Positions 57,076 to 64,000 of a stretch of DNA of 64,000 bases are shown here, in pieces. The notes under the pieces are model-generated. The model worked only from the letters and a program-made list of their open reading frames with translations. It had not been told where the DNA came from and ran no database searches. The first letter of the stretch is position 1. Each line of letters begins with the position of its first letter. The position numbers were made by a program, and so were the translations under genes. Origin of the DNA: Prochlorococcus sp. AG-355-I04 (GTDB taxonomy: Bacteria > Cyanobacteriota > Cyanobacteriia > PCC-6307 > Cyanobiaceae); NCBI GenBank assembly GCA_003280915.1, contig QCDL01000005.1:1-64000 (forward strand). Reading direction: 5' to 3'.

Positions 57076-57557
57076 CCTAAACCCACACCTCTAGCCATGA
57101 GAGTGGCAAACAAAGGTATTGTTGCAAAGCCCACTAATTCGGTAGTAATGATTAGTCTGAACCTCTTGACTAGATTTTCAGATATTTCAGGTAATTTATT
57201 CTTACTTAATGGAATGGCCCATAAGATATAGGTTGTTGTTGGGTATAAAGAAAGTAATCCGACAATAATATAAAGAGAAACCTTTATCCAAAACACAGGA
57301 TTACCTGTATAGAAATCACCTCCTTGACCAAAATACTTAACACGCAAAATCCCAGTAACTAATATCGCAACTCCTGCTAAACCATAAACAACATCTGCAA
57401 TTATCATTGAGATCGTCTCATTTCTATTAAGACCTACTTTGAGAGTCAATCTTTCAAACAAAAGAGAACCGAAACACAATATTATTCCTAAATAATGAAT
57501 ATATGCTACTAATGCACTTTTAGCAATTTCACCTGTCAATAAAGTTCCTAATAACAT
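57072..57557 (-). CDS. DUF2214 family membrane protein
   Basis: Four membrane segments in 161 aa (LVAYIHYLGIILCFGSLLFE; IIADVVYGLAGVAILVTGIL; VFWIKVSLYIIVGLLSLYPTTTYILW; LIITTELVGFATIPLFATLMARG). Conserved pieces YIHYLGIILCFGSLLFERLTLK and YFGQGGDFYTGNPVFWIK fit DUF2214. A histidine in the first helix (YIHYLG) could bind heme or metal, but this is speculative. It is coupled to DUF1643 by a 4-bp overlap. Confidence 0.86.
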   Translation of the reverse strand: MLLGTLLTGEIAKSALVAYIHYLGIILCFGSLLFERLTLKVGLNRNETISMIIADVVYGLAGVAILVTGILRVKYFGQGGDFYTGNPVFWIKVSLYIIVGLLSLYPTTTYILWAIPLSKNKLPEISENLVKRFRLIITTELVGFATIPLFATLMARGVGLG

Positions 57558-57645
57558 TTTCTAGTCAAAATTTATACAATACTAACTACCAAATAAAGAA
57601 TTTGTTTAGAAAATAAATTAAACAATAAAAAGTCAAATATTGAAT

Positions 57646-58395
57646 CTAGGACTCTAAAAACCTTTTTTGACCATCTTCAAAGAAATCCTTTTTATTCCAT
57701 ACTTCGATTACGTCTGGGAAATGTTTTTCCATACAATTATCACAAACCCCATGACTGAATCTAATATCACTAATTTTCGAAAGATATTTTTCTAAATGCA
57801 TCCAATCGCCCTCCTTATTTTTCACTTCTCTGCAATATGAACAGACAGATAAAATACCTTCCTGTTTGTGCAAGTTAGACAAAGCATCTAGCAAGTTCAA
57901 TGACTTTTTTCTAAGCTCTAAAAATGAAACTATTTGCTTGGATAATAATTCCATAATATTGAATTGTTGTGTAGTTAGATTTCCTGGCTTTCTGTCTATT
58001 ACACAAAGAGTTCCAAGTTTATTACCATCACTATTTCTAAGGGGAAAACCTGCATAAAAACGAATCTTGGGGTCTCCTGTTACCAATGGATTATTTATAA
58101 ACCTCTCATCTTGGAAAGCATCATGAATAATTAATGGACTATTTTCTTTTATTGCATGGGTACAAAAAGACCAATCTCTTCTAGTTTCTGATATTTGAAG
58201 TCCTATTTTGGATTTAAACCATTGTTTATCTTTGTCTACCAATGTCATTAAAGAAATAGGCACATTACAGGTTGTAGCAGCAATTTTTGTAATATCGTCA
58301 TAACATGATTCTGGCTTGGTTCCCAAAATCCTATATTCTGCTAAAGCTTTTAATCTTCTTTCCTCTTCTTCTTTTTTTGATACAAGATTCTGCAT
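57646..58395 (-). CDS. GAF-domain protein with C-terminal zinc-ribbon-like module
   Basis: The N-terminal EEERRLKALAEYRILGTKPESCYDDITKIAATTCNVPISLMTLVDKDKQWFKS opens a GAF sensor domain that runs to about residue 160. A helix follows. The C-terminal 70 residues hold C185xxC188 and C218xxC221 (SVCSYCREVKN and HGVCDNCMEKHFP), a module also seen at the end of response-regulator and histidine-kinase proteins. No kinase or effector domain is present. The ligand and partner are unknown; 249 aa. Confidence 0.88.
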   Translation of the reverse strand: MQNLVSKKEEEERRLKALAEYRILGTKPESCYDDITKIAATTCNVPISLMTLVDKDKQWFKSKIGLQISETRRDWSFCTHAIKENSPLIIHDAFQDERFINNPLVTGDPKIRFYAGFPLRNSDGNKLGTLCVIDRKPGNLTTQQFNIMELLSKQIVSFLELRKKSLNLLDALSNLHKQEGILSVCSYCREVKNKEGDWMHLEKYLSKISDIRFSHGVCDNCMEKHFPDVIEVWNKKDFFEDGQKRFLES

Positions 58396-58526
58396 TAATC
58401 TTCACCAATAATTAAAACTTTAAAATTAAATTTTCTCCAAAAAACTTTTTCTGTCTAATACTTAATAAAAAAAAGATAAACTTATTGAATTGTTACTTAC
58501 TGATTTATTACGTATTAATTTATTAT

Positions 58527-59759
58527 TTATTGATTTAACTTTGAGACTGCCATCCCAGCGATCCATCCACTTGTCCAACAATGTTGAAAATTAAATCCAC
58601 CAGTTATCCCATCAACATCCAAAACTTCTCCAGAAAAAAATAATCCTGGACATATTAAGCTCTCCATACTTTTAAAATTAACCTCATTAATTTTTACGCC
58701 TCCGGAAGTAACAAATTCCTCTCCAAATGGACCTTTGCCCGAAATTATATATTTATCCCTCATTAGGGTATTTATCATTTTCTCTCTTTCATCCGCAAGT
58801 AAATCAGCCCACTTTTTCTCTTTATCAATACCTATTTTCTTTAATAAAAAAATCCATAATCTTTTTGTCAATAGTGGAACAGGTCTACTATTAATAAGAT
58901 TCACCTTGCCTTTATTTAATCTTAAATAATTAATTTTTTCTTTTAAATCCTCATAACTTAAAGAAGACCATTTAATGATTAAATTAAATTTATATTTTTG
59001 GCTATAAAGTTCCCTTGCTGCAATTGATGAAAGTTTTAATACTGCTGGCCCACTAAACCCCCAATGCGTTATTAGTAAATCGCCTCTATTTTGAAAATTC
59101 TTATTGTTTAAATTAATTTCTATATCTATGCCCCTTATCGATACCCCACTACATTCATCCAAATTTGGTTCTTTTGTGGAAAAAGTAAAAAGCGATGGTA
59201 CAGGTTTAACAATGGTGTGTCCAAGATTTTGAGCTAATTTATATCCGCTTGGATTACCTCCAGTTGAAAGAATAATATTTTTTGCAGTTACCTTTGCTTT
59301 TTTAAGACTAAAAATATTGAATATATTATCTGGAGTTTTTGCAATTTCTTTTACAAAAAATTTTGTTAGTATTTCTACGTTTTTTGATAAAGCACTTTTT
59401 CTCAAACAATCAATAACATCTGAAGAAGAATTAGACACTGGGAATACTCTTAGATCTTCCTCAATTTTTAATTTTAAACCTTTTTTCTCAAACCAATCGT
59501 ATACATCTCCAGCAGCAAAACGATTAAATGATTCCAAGAGCTGAATTCCACCTCTGGGGTAATTCTCAATTAGTTCATTCGGTATCCATGTCGCATTAGT
59601 GACGTTACATCTTCCCCCTCCACTAATCCTTACTTTCTCCATAAGTTTTGAAGTTCCTTCAAGAATTATTATTCTTTTTATTCCATTTTCAGCAGCGGTT
59701 ATTGCTGTCATAAAACCGGCTGCACCGCCTCCAACAACTGCTAAATCAAAAGTTTCCAA
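58527..59759 (-). CDS. HI0933-like (YhiN) FAD-dependent oxidoreductase
   Basis: Flavoprotein of the HI0933/AF0809 family. The FAD-binding N-terminus is DLAVVGGGAAGFMTAITAAENG. Further conserved parts are GGGRCNVTNATW, STGGNPSGYKLAQNLGH, and the end GLFFSGEVLDVDGITGGFNFQHCWTSGWIAGMAVS. At 410 aa it is normal. Substrate and function of the family are not established. The start is TTG. Confidence 0.92.
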   Translation of the reverse strand: METFDLAVVGGGAAGFMTAITAAENGIKRIIILEGTSKLMEKVRISGGGRCNVTNATWIPNELIENYPRGGIQLLESFNRFAAGDVYDWFEKKGLKLKIEEDLRVFPVSNSSSDVIDCLRKSALSKNVEILTKFFVKEIAKTPDNIFNIFSLKKAKVTAKNIILSTGGNPSGYKLAQNLGHTIVKPVPSLFTFSTKEPNLDECSGVSIRGIDIEINLNNKNFQNRGDLLITHWGFSGPAVLKLSSIAARELYSQKYKFNLIIKWSSLSYEDLKEKINYLRLNKGKVNLINSRPVPLLTKRLWIFLLKKIGIDKEKKWADLLADEREKMINTLMRDKYIISGKGPFGEEFVTSGGVKINEVNFKSMESLICPGLFFSGEVLDVDGITGGFNFQHCWTSGWIAGMAVSKLNQ

Positions 59760-59944
59760 AAACTTATTATTTAATATGCTTCAATACGATAATAGCAAGT
59801 AGTTATAAAGAAAAATTAGTCCAAAAACCATTAAAAAATAAATATAAAACTTTAAAAGTACATAATAAATAGCTACGATTTGCTAATTTTTAAATTTCTA
59901 GAAAAATCAACACAGTCGTTATTTTTATGCTGTAACTTAATTAA

Positions 59945-60181
59945 ATGATTTTGTTATTTTCTTACGTTAAATATTCTGAGGCCAGTTTTCCAATGACTGG
60001 TCAATATACTGCTCTTCTTTTAATAACTTCTGTTATTTGGGTTCTACTTTGGGTTGGATATAGACAAAATAAGATAAATGATGAGATCAAGAAAAAAGAA
60101 AAAGAAGAAAGAATTAATGCGAAAGTTCAAAGAAGAAAGAAGCTAGAGAGTTTGTACCCTACTAATAAAAAAACTGTTTAG
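59945..60181 (+). CDS. small membrane protein with charged coiled tail, unknown
   Basis: Hypothetical protein of 78 aa, or 62 aa if the ATG at 59993 (MTGQYTALLL) is used. One membrane helix (TALLLITSVIWVLLWVGY) leads into a long charged helix (NKINDEIKKKEKEERINAKVQRRKKLESL). The shorter start looks more natural since it puts the helix near the N-terminus. No family recognised. It opens the microprotein-rich end of the window. Confidence 0.6.
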   Translation: MILLFSYVKYSEASFPMTGQYTALLLITSVIWVLLWVGYRQNKINDEIKKKEKEERINAKVQRRKKLESLYPTNKKTV

Positions 60182-60206
60182 AATTAATAAATTATTTTCA
60201 GTAAAT

Positions 60207-60305
60207 ATGAAAAAAAATAATTTCAAATCACTAATTCAGTACTTACCGGGGGTTTTGATTCTTATTTATGTATTCTTTTTAGCATTTACTCAATTTATAA
60301 AATAA
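60207..60305 (+). CDS. single-helix microprotein (32 aa), unknown
   Basis: Not in the ORF track. ATG start, a short basic N-terminus (MKKNNFKSL) and one helix (GVLILIYVFFLAFTQFIK). The length and layout resemble small photosystem or cytochrome subunits, but it matches none I know. It lies 25 bp after the previous gene and 21 bp before the EamA transporter. Confidence 0.5.
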   Translation: MKKNNFKSLIQYLPGVLILIYVFFLAFTQFIK

Positions 60306-60326
60306 AATTTTTAAATATTATTCGTT

Positions 60327-61199
60327 TTGATTGGAATCCTTTCTGCTTTTGGAGCTGCTACATCATGGACATATGCGTGCTTTATTTGGCGCTCGCAAAC
60401 TCAAAAATATAAATCAATAGATATTAATTTAATAAAAAATATAATAGCTTTTATAGTTTTTATACCTGCTTTTATCAATCTAAGTTCTACAACTGAATTA
60501 AAAAACATATTTATCCTATTAATTAGTGGAATAATAGGTATTGGTTTAGGTGATACTTTCTATTTAAAGTCACTACAAATAATTGGCACAAGGAAAACTT
60601 TATCTATAGAAACTCTTTCTCCGATAATGGCAGCTTTATCAGGGGAATTTTTTATTAATGAAAATTTAACAACTAAATCATGGGTTGGAATAATTATAGT
60701 AACGATTTCGCTATTCATAATTCTCAGAAATGGTAACGATTTTAAAGAGGAAAACTCCTCTTTCTCAGAAAAAAATAACTTTAAGATTTTTGCTTTTCCT
60801 TTTTTATCAGTTTTATGTGCTGTTTTTGGAGGTCTTTTATCAAGGATGGTTTTCCTTCAAAGCAATTTATCTCCTTTCCTTACCACTGAAATAAGATTAT
60901 TAGGTGCAATAATTTTTTTAATTAGTCTAAAAGGATTTAAGATTAATTTTTTCTTAAAATACATAGACAAAAAACAACAAAAAAGATTTTTTATTTCAAT
61001 ACTTCTTGGAACAAATGTAGGAATATTTCTGCAACAAGTTGTCTTTAAAACCCTTCCCATAGGAGTAGGATGGGCTTTATTAAGCGTATCTCCAGTAATT
61101 TCCTTATTTTTTGCTAAGACTGAGGAAAGAGAAATTACCAAAAAAATAATATTTTTTACTTGTTTTTTATTTTTTGGGTTGACATTAATAATTCTTTAA
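60327..61199 (+). CDS. EamA/DMT-family transporter
   Basis: Ten-helix drug/metabolite transporter with two EamA repeats. The start GILSAFGAATSWTYACFIWRSQTQKYKS and the repeat ends GIGLGDTFYLKSLQIIGTRKTLSIETLSPIMAALSGEFFINENLT and PIGVGWALLSVSPVISLFFAKTEEREIT are the paired C-terminal parts of each repeat. At 290 aa it is normal. The substrate is unknown. The start is TTG. Confidence 0.9.
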   Translation: MIGILSAFGAATSWTYACFIWRSQTQKYKSIDINLIKNIIAFIVFIPAFINLSSTTELKNIFILLISGIIGIGLGDTFYLKSLQIIGTRKTLSIETLSPIMAALSGEFFINENLTTKSWVGIIIVTISLFIILRNGNDFKEENSSFSEKNNFKIFAFPFLSVLCAVFGGLLSRMVFLQSNLSPFLTTEIRLLGAIIFLISLKGFKINFFLKYIDKKQQKRFFISILLGTNVGIFLQQVVFKTLPIGVGWALLSVSPVISLFFAKTEEREITKKIIFFTCFLFFGLTLIIL

Positions 61200-61275
61200 T
61201 CTCTGAGTTAATGTAAAAAATACTCATGTTAATAAAAATTAAATGAAATAAAATTACCCTATAAACACTAAAAAA

Positions 61276-61398
61276 ATGAAAACATTAAAGAAAAAAAGAC
61301 TCGGAACATTGGAAGTTTATGTTATTTTTTTAAGCTGCATTTATGCAGGCTTTATAGGTTATAAATCTCTATTAAATGTTTTATTTACTTGGAATTAA
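61276..61398 (+). CDS. single-helix microprotein (40 aa), unknown
   Basis: Not in the ORF track. ATG start, a basic N-terminus (MKTLKKKRLGTLE), then a helix (VYVIFLSCIYAGFIGYKSLLNVLF). Composition is protein-like. It overlaps the end of the next minus-strand microprotein by 4 bp. No family is recognised. Confidence 0.55.
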   Translation: MKTLKKKRLGTLEVYVIFLSCIYAGFIGYKSLLNVLFTWN

Positions 61399-61529
61399 TT
61401 AATTCTTTCTAATGATTTAATCAACTTACCTCCATCTTGGTCATCATCATCATTTGAAGCGAAAAATAAAAAAAATATTCCTAAAGAAGCTATAGATAGC
61501 GAAATTGACAATACAGAAAGCTCATCCAT
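61395..61529 (-). CDS. single-helix microprotein (44 aa) with DDDDQDGG motif
   Basis: Not in the ORF track. ATG start, one helix (LSVLSISLSIASLGIFFLFFA), then SNDDDDQDGGKLIKSLERIN. The acidic run plus DQDGG just after the helix closely resembles the motif in the protein at 62666-62845. This suggests that the two belong to a small family. The function is unknown; an acidic motif on the membrane surface could bind metal or a partner protein. Confidence 0.65.
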   Translation of the reverse strand: MDELSVLSISLSIASLGIFFLFFASNDDDDQDGGKLIKSLERIN

Positions 61530-61648
61530 AAATTAGAAATTTTTTTTATGATAATCGAAAAAGAATAAAAGACAGTAAAGAAATACACATTCTCGACAAT
61601 AAATATTTCTTTTATTTATAAAATTAAAAAACACATCCGAACTGTTTC

Positions 61649-61924
61649 GTGAAAGTTCTAATAACTTCCCCCTGTAGTGCAAGCGTAATAATTCAGTATG
61701 GAATAAAAAGTTGGCCTATTTGGGAATGTGAGCCAAGCAAATTTCAATGGAATTACGATGATAAGGAGATTTGCTTAATTATTGAAGGTCAAGCAAAAAT
61801 AATTACCCAAAACGGTGACATTTACGTGATTAAAGCTGGAGATCTAATTGAGTTTCCTGCTGGACTTAACTGCGAATGGGAAGTAACCAAAAGTATTAAA
61901 AAACATTATCGATTGGGTAGCTAA
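61649..61924 (+). CDS. small cupin (DUF861/cupin_3-like) protein
   Basis: Single-domain cupin of 91 aa. The sequence SWPIWECEPSKFQWNYDDKEICLIIEGQAKIITQNGDIYVIKAGDLIEFPAGLNCEWEVTKSIKKHYRLG matches the cupin_3 pattern (EGQAKI, GDLIEFPAGLNCEWEV). Metal ligands typical of other cupins are only partly present. Role unknown; relatives include EutQ-like and ureidoglycolate-related proteins. It starts with GTG. Confidence 0.82.
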   Translation: MKVLITSPCSASVIIQYGIKSWPIWECEPSKFQWNYDDKEICLIIEGQAKIITQNGDIYVIKAGDLIEFPAGLNCEWEVTKSIKKHYRLGS

Positions 61925-62015
61925 ATTTAAGAAAAAATATTTTTTCTTCTTTACTGTTAATTCAATGTAGATAAAATATGATTAATAAGTAATTTTCAAG
62001 AAGGAAAATCATATC

Positions 62016-62186
62016 ATGCCTTTTACTGATCAAGAATACTTTGAGGTTATTGAAAAAAACGAAATAGTAAAAAAGGCCTTTGAAAATATTAAGCAAATTT
62101 GCATTGATTTACAAAAACAAACAAATTGTCCTGAAGAGGACCTAAAAGATTTTCTTGAGTTTATTTCTAAACAATGGAATAAGTAA
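62016..62186 (+). CDS. small acidic helical protein (56 aa), unknown
   Basis: Not in the ORF track. ATG start after AAGGAAAA, a fair ribosome-binding site. It opens MPFTDQEYFEVIEKNEIVKK and continues AFENIKQICIDLQKQTNCPEEDLKDFLEFISKQW. It is helical and soluble with two cysteines. No family is recognised. The framing and composition support a real gene. Confidence 0.65.
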   Translation: MPFTDQEYFEVIEKNEIVKKAFENIKQICIDLQKQTNCPEEDLKDFLEFISKQWNK

Positions 62187-62252
62187 TAATTAAAAAGCCT
62201 TTTAAGAATAATAGATTTAAAATCACAATTCAGTTCTCTCACAGAATTAGCT

Positions 62253-62384
62253 CTAATCTAATTCCTTTTTTGGTTTTGTATTGATACTAGAAGTTCCCTT
62301 AGCAGCAGAAACAAAGAAAAAGAAGCCTACAATTCCTGATATACCAAATATCGCAGCCAAAGGATCAAAAGTGAAAGAAAACAT
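62253..62384 (-). CDS. single-helix microprotein (about 43 aa), unknown
   Basis: I use the ATG at 62384 (MFSFTFDPLAAIFGISGIVGFFFFVSAAKG) rather than the longer listed ORF start, because the first 17 residues of that ORF look like noise. One glycine-containing helix is followed by a polar basic tail (TSSINTKPKKELD). It has the look of a small thylakoid or plasma membrane subunit. No family is recognised. Confidence 0.55.
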   Translation of the reverse strand: MFSFTFDPLAAIFGISGIVGFFFFVSAAKGTSSINTKPKKELD

Positions 62385-62665
62385 AGAATTTATAAAATCA
62401 AGATAAATAATAGTTTTTGAATCAAAATTGTACAATTATTGTTAAGTATAAAAAATAACAATAACGCGATTCATTATGTCATTATTAGTTTCTCATAAGG
62501 ATCAACAAAATTATTATTCACATTCATATTGAAGAATAAAAATATCAATAAATACTAAAGATTTATTCGTGCGACATAGCAAAGTTTAAAAAATATTTAT
62601 AGAAATATTGAATAACACTTCCCGAAGCATCCACAATTGTTGTTTCTTTAGATTAATATCAATCC

Positions 62666-62845
62666 ATGACAGAATTTTACTCAGCCTCTTCAGCAGTAAG
62701 TCCTTTTACGGTAATATTATGGTGTCTTTATCCAATAGCTGTACTTGTAATCATTGAGTTACTACTAGGGGGTGGATTTGATGATGATAACGATGACCAA
62801 GATGGAGGAATGCTTATACCTGCTTACTCTAGATCTGACGTTTGA
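62666..62845 (+). CDS. single-helix microprotein (59 aa) with DDDNDDQDGG motif
   Basis: Not in the ORF track. ATG start. A helix (VSPFTVILWCLYPIAVLVIIELLLGGG) is followed by FDDDNDDQDGGMLIPAYSRSDV. The DxDDQDGG segment mirrors that in the minus-strand gene at 61395-61529, although the rest differs. The C-terminal tail after the motif is longer here. Function unknown. Confidence 0.7.
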   Translation: MTEFYSASSAVSPFTVILWCLYPIAVLVIIELLLGGGFDDDNDDQDGGMLIPAYSRSDV

Positions 62846-62891
62846 AATTTTTAAGATTTTAAATTACAATCTTTGAAAAAATTTCAGAAAA

Positions 62892-63032
62892 TTGATTAGC
62901 AATATTGATACAACTCATATATCCTTAATTACACTCACCATTCTTATCATTTCCTCTCTGTCTTGGCTTGTCTTGAGAACTCTTAAAGAAGGTAGAAAAG
63001 CTTTAAAAGATATAAATAAGCATAAATCGTAA
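62892..63032 (+). CDS. single-helix microprotein (46 aa), TTG start, unknown
   Basis: Not in the ORF track. The reading frame from a TTG gives one helix (ISLITLTILIISSLSWLVLRTL) and a basic helical tail (KEGRKALKDINKHKS). The basic tail right after the helix agrees with cytoplasmic-side retention. A terminator hairpin follows 43 bp downstream. No family is recognised. Confidence 0.5.
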   Translation: MISNIDTTHISLITLTILIISSLSWLVLRTLKEGRKALKDINKHKS

Positions 63033-63074
63033 AAAACTTAAATAAATACTAGAATTTGAAGGATTACTAAGTTA

Positions 63075-63105
63075 AACAACTACAAATTCATAGTTGTTCT
63101 TTTTT
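63075..63105 (+). terminator. rho-independent terminator in the microprotein cluster
   Basis: AACAACTA pairs with TAGTTGTT across an 8-nt loop and is followed by TCTTTTTT. It lies 43 bp after the TTG-started microprotein and ends that transcript. Confidence 0.7.
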
Positions 63106-63144
63106 GTGACGGGGCTCTCCTTCTAATTACTTTAATAAATAAAA

Positions 63145-63240
63145 ATGCATCTAAATTCTTTACTTTATATTTGTTCTATATCTTTATTCATTTATATAAT
63201 GGCGCTATTTTGGAGAGACTTGCCAAATCAAAAAAAGTAA
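63145..63240 (+). CDS. single-helix microprotein (31 aa), unknown
   Basis: Not in the ORF track. ATG start; helix LLYICSISLFIYIMALFW, then RDLPNQKK. It follows a terminator and so probably has its own promoter. Size and layout resemble tiny photosystem subunits, but no match is recalled. Confidence 0.5.
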   Translation: MHLNSLLYICSISLFIYIMALFWRDLPNQKK

Positions 63241-63318
63241 ATACTTAATATTAAATTTATTGCTTATTGAAATCAATTGAGTTATTAATTAAATATTGGA
63301 TTTAATTTTTTTATATAA

Positions 63319-63483
63319 ATGCTGAAAGAATCTTCAAATAACAATAACAAAAATATATTCTCAGAGAATACAAGTATTGCAAAAGAAAAGATGATTTGCA
63401 AAGACGGATTCTGTTCATTACCAAATATAGATGAGATCCCAAAACAAGATTCAAATGATATGAATTTATTTGATCCTATTTAG
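63319..63483 (+). CDS. small soluble protein (54 aa) with CKDGFC motif, unknown
   Basis: Not in the ORF track. ATG start; Asn-rich N-terminus, then KEKMICKDGFCSLPNIDEIPKQDSND. The CxxxxC motif could bind a metal or form a disulfide. It has no membrane segment, unlike most neighbours. The function is unknown. Confidence 0.6.
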   Translation: MLKESSNNNNKNIFSENTSIAKEKMICKDGFCSLPNIDEIPKQDSNDMNLFDPI

Positions 63484-63551
63484 TAAATAAATAATTTTTT
63501 GATAAATTAAAGATTAAATTGATAATGTTAAATTCTTTGAATTTTTAATTT

Positions 63552-63887
63552 ATGCTTAATGACTTTTTAAACGCATATAAAGAGTTTTGGATTAAAGCTA
63601 CAGAGTTCAAAGGATTCACATCTCGATCGGACTGGTGGTTGGTTCAACTAGCGAATCTTATAATTTCTATCCTAACTATCCCAATATTTTTAAAAACGTT
63701 TGGTTTTAATGCATATGGATTAGTTTGTATTATTCCTCAAATAGCTATTGATATAAGAAGAATCAGAGATTTTGGAAAAGATTGGAAATGGATTTTTATT
63801 AATTTAGTACCTATCTTCGGATGGATATTGTGGTTCATTTGGTTAGGTTTTGGTAAGACAGGTAATGGAAAAAATAAACTTATATAG
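63552..63887 (+). CDS. DUF805 family membrane protein
   Basis: Three hydrophobic stretches in 111 aa. The family signature is visible: N-terminal FLNAYKEFWIKATEFKGFTSRSDWWLVQLANLI, then IAIDIRRIRDFGKDWKWIFINLVPIFGWILWFIWLGFGKTGNGKN, where RRxxDxG and the final W-rich segment are conserved. The function of DUF805 is unknown. At 111 aa it is of typical size. It closes the microprotein cluster at the window edge. Confidence 0.88.
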   Translation: MLNDFLNAYKEFWIKATEFKGFTSRSDWWLVQLANLIISILTIPIFLKTFGFNAYGLVCIIPQIAIDIRRIRDFGKDWKWIFINLVPIFGWILWFIWLGFGKTGNGKNKLI

Positions 63888-64000
63888 AAATTAACCCTTT
63901 ATTTTTTTTCTTTTTTTAAAATCTACAAATCTTATCTTATTTCTTAATTCTATTTGTTTTTCAAGAATTCTAAACACATGCATCTCGCATTCGGTTAATT

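Noticed and set aside
62476-62532. 18-codon ATG ORF (MSLLVSHKDQQ...)
   Set aside because: Too short, without membrane or domain signal, no strong ribosome-binding site; kept only as a note.

Overview
The window is typical of a streamlined, AT-rich marine picocyanobacterium. It has high-light-type Prochlorococcus traits: low GC, very short spacers, many convergent genes that overlap by 4-17 bp, a high-light-inducible (Hli) gene, ClpR next to ClpP, a photosystem II S4-domain protein, an NblS-type sensor kinase, and a kaiB-kaiC clock locus with no kaiA. The species call is inferred from gene content and order; no search was run. I saw no insertion sequence, integrase, CRISPR array or prophage. 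No gene-free stretch exceeds 300 bases. The largest gaps are about 260-280 bases (14006-14263, 51241-51518 and 62385-62665) and hold only AT-rich spacer or the weak signals listed.

Layout. 0-5 kb: miaB, ddl, an unknown anchored protein, ftsQ and ftsZ, a cell wall and division block. This is followed by an antisense SRP RNA, panB and hemW. 7-12 kb: a PIN/TRAM protein, clpR-clpP, ilvC-cobD and an hli gene. 12-14 kb: small hypothetical membrane or secreted proteins and HU. 14-20.6 kb: a glycogen debranching enzyme, tRNA-Gly(TCC), a GPH sugar transporter, then an envelope-lipid run (MlaE permease, DUF3119, DUF3086, plsY). 20.6-32 kb, mostly minus strand: pyrF, tyrS, DUF1825, then a GIY-YIG protein and pepA on plus, then msrA and the outer-membrane cluster bamA-lpxC-fabZ-lpxA-lpxB, and purC. 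32-39 kb: purD-nblS facing kaiB-kaiC, then rplU-rpmA and a methyltransferase. 39-47 kb: truB, a SpoIID-like protein, rnz, a lumenal pentapeptide protein, ferredoxin, prmA and serA. 46-50 kb: a conserved unknown coupled to the PSII S4 protein, tRNA-Val(GAC), a membrane methyltransferase-like protein, a PNPOx-like flavoprotein and DoxX. 50-60 kb: a photolyase-like protein with swapped domain order, a minimal NAD-ligase-like protein, an SDR, murD, pirin, DUF1643-DUF2214, a GAF protein and an HI0933-like flavoprotein. 60-64 kb: an EamA transporter within a dense set of very small proteins, most with one membrane segment.

How the genes fit together. The core blocks serve peptidoglycan and division (ddl, ftsQ, ftsZ, murD, SpoIID), lipid A and outer membrane (bamA, lpxA/B/C, fabZ, MlaE, plsY), light and time sensing (nblS, kaiB/C, hli, PSII S4, ferredoxin), and proteostasis (clpR/P, msrA, pepA, SRP RNA). 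The least explained parts are the photolyase-like and ligase-like pair at 50-52.3 kb and the microprotein belt at 59.9-63.9 kb. That belt includes two proteins sharing an acidic D/N-rich DDQDGG motif right after their membrane helix.
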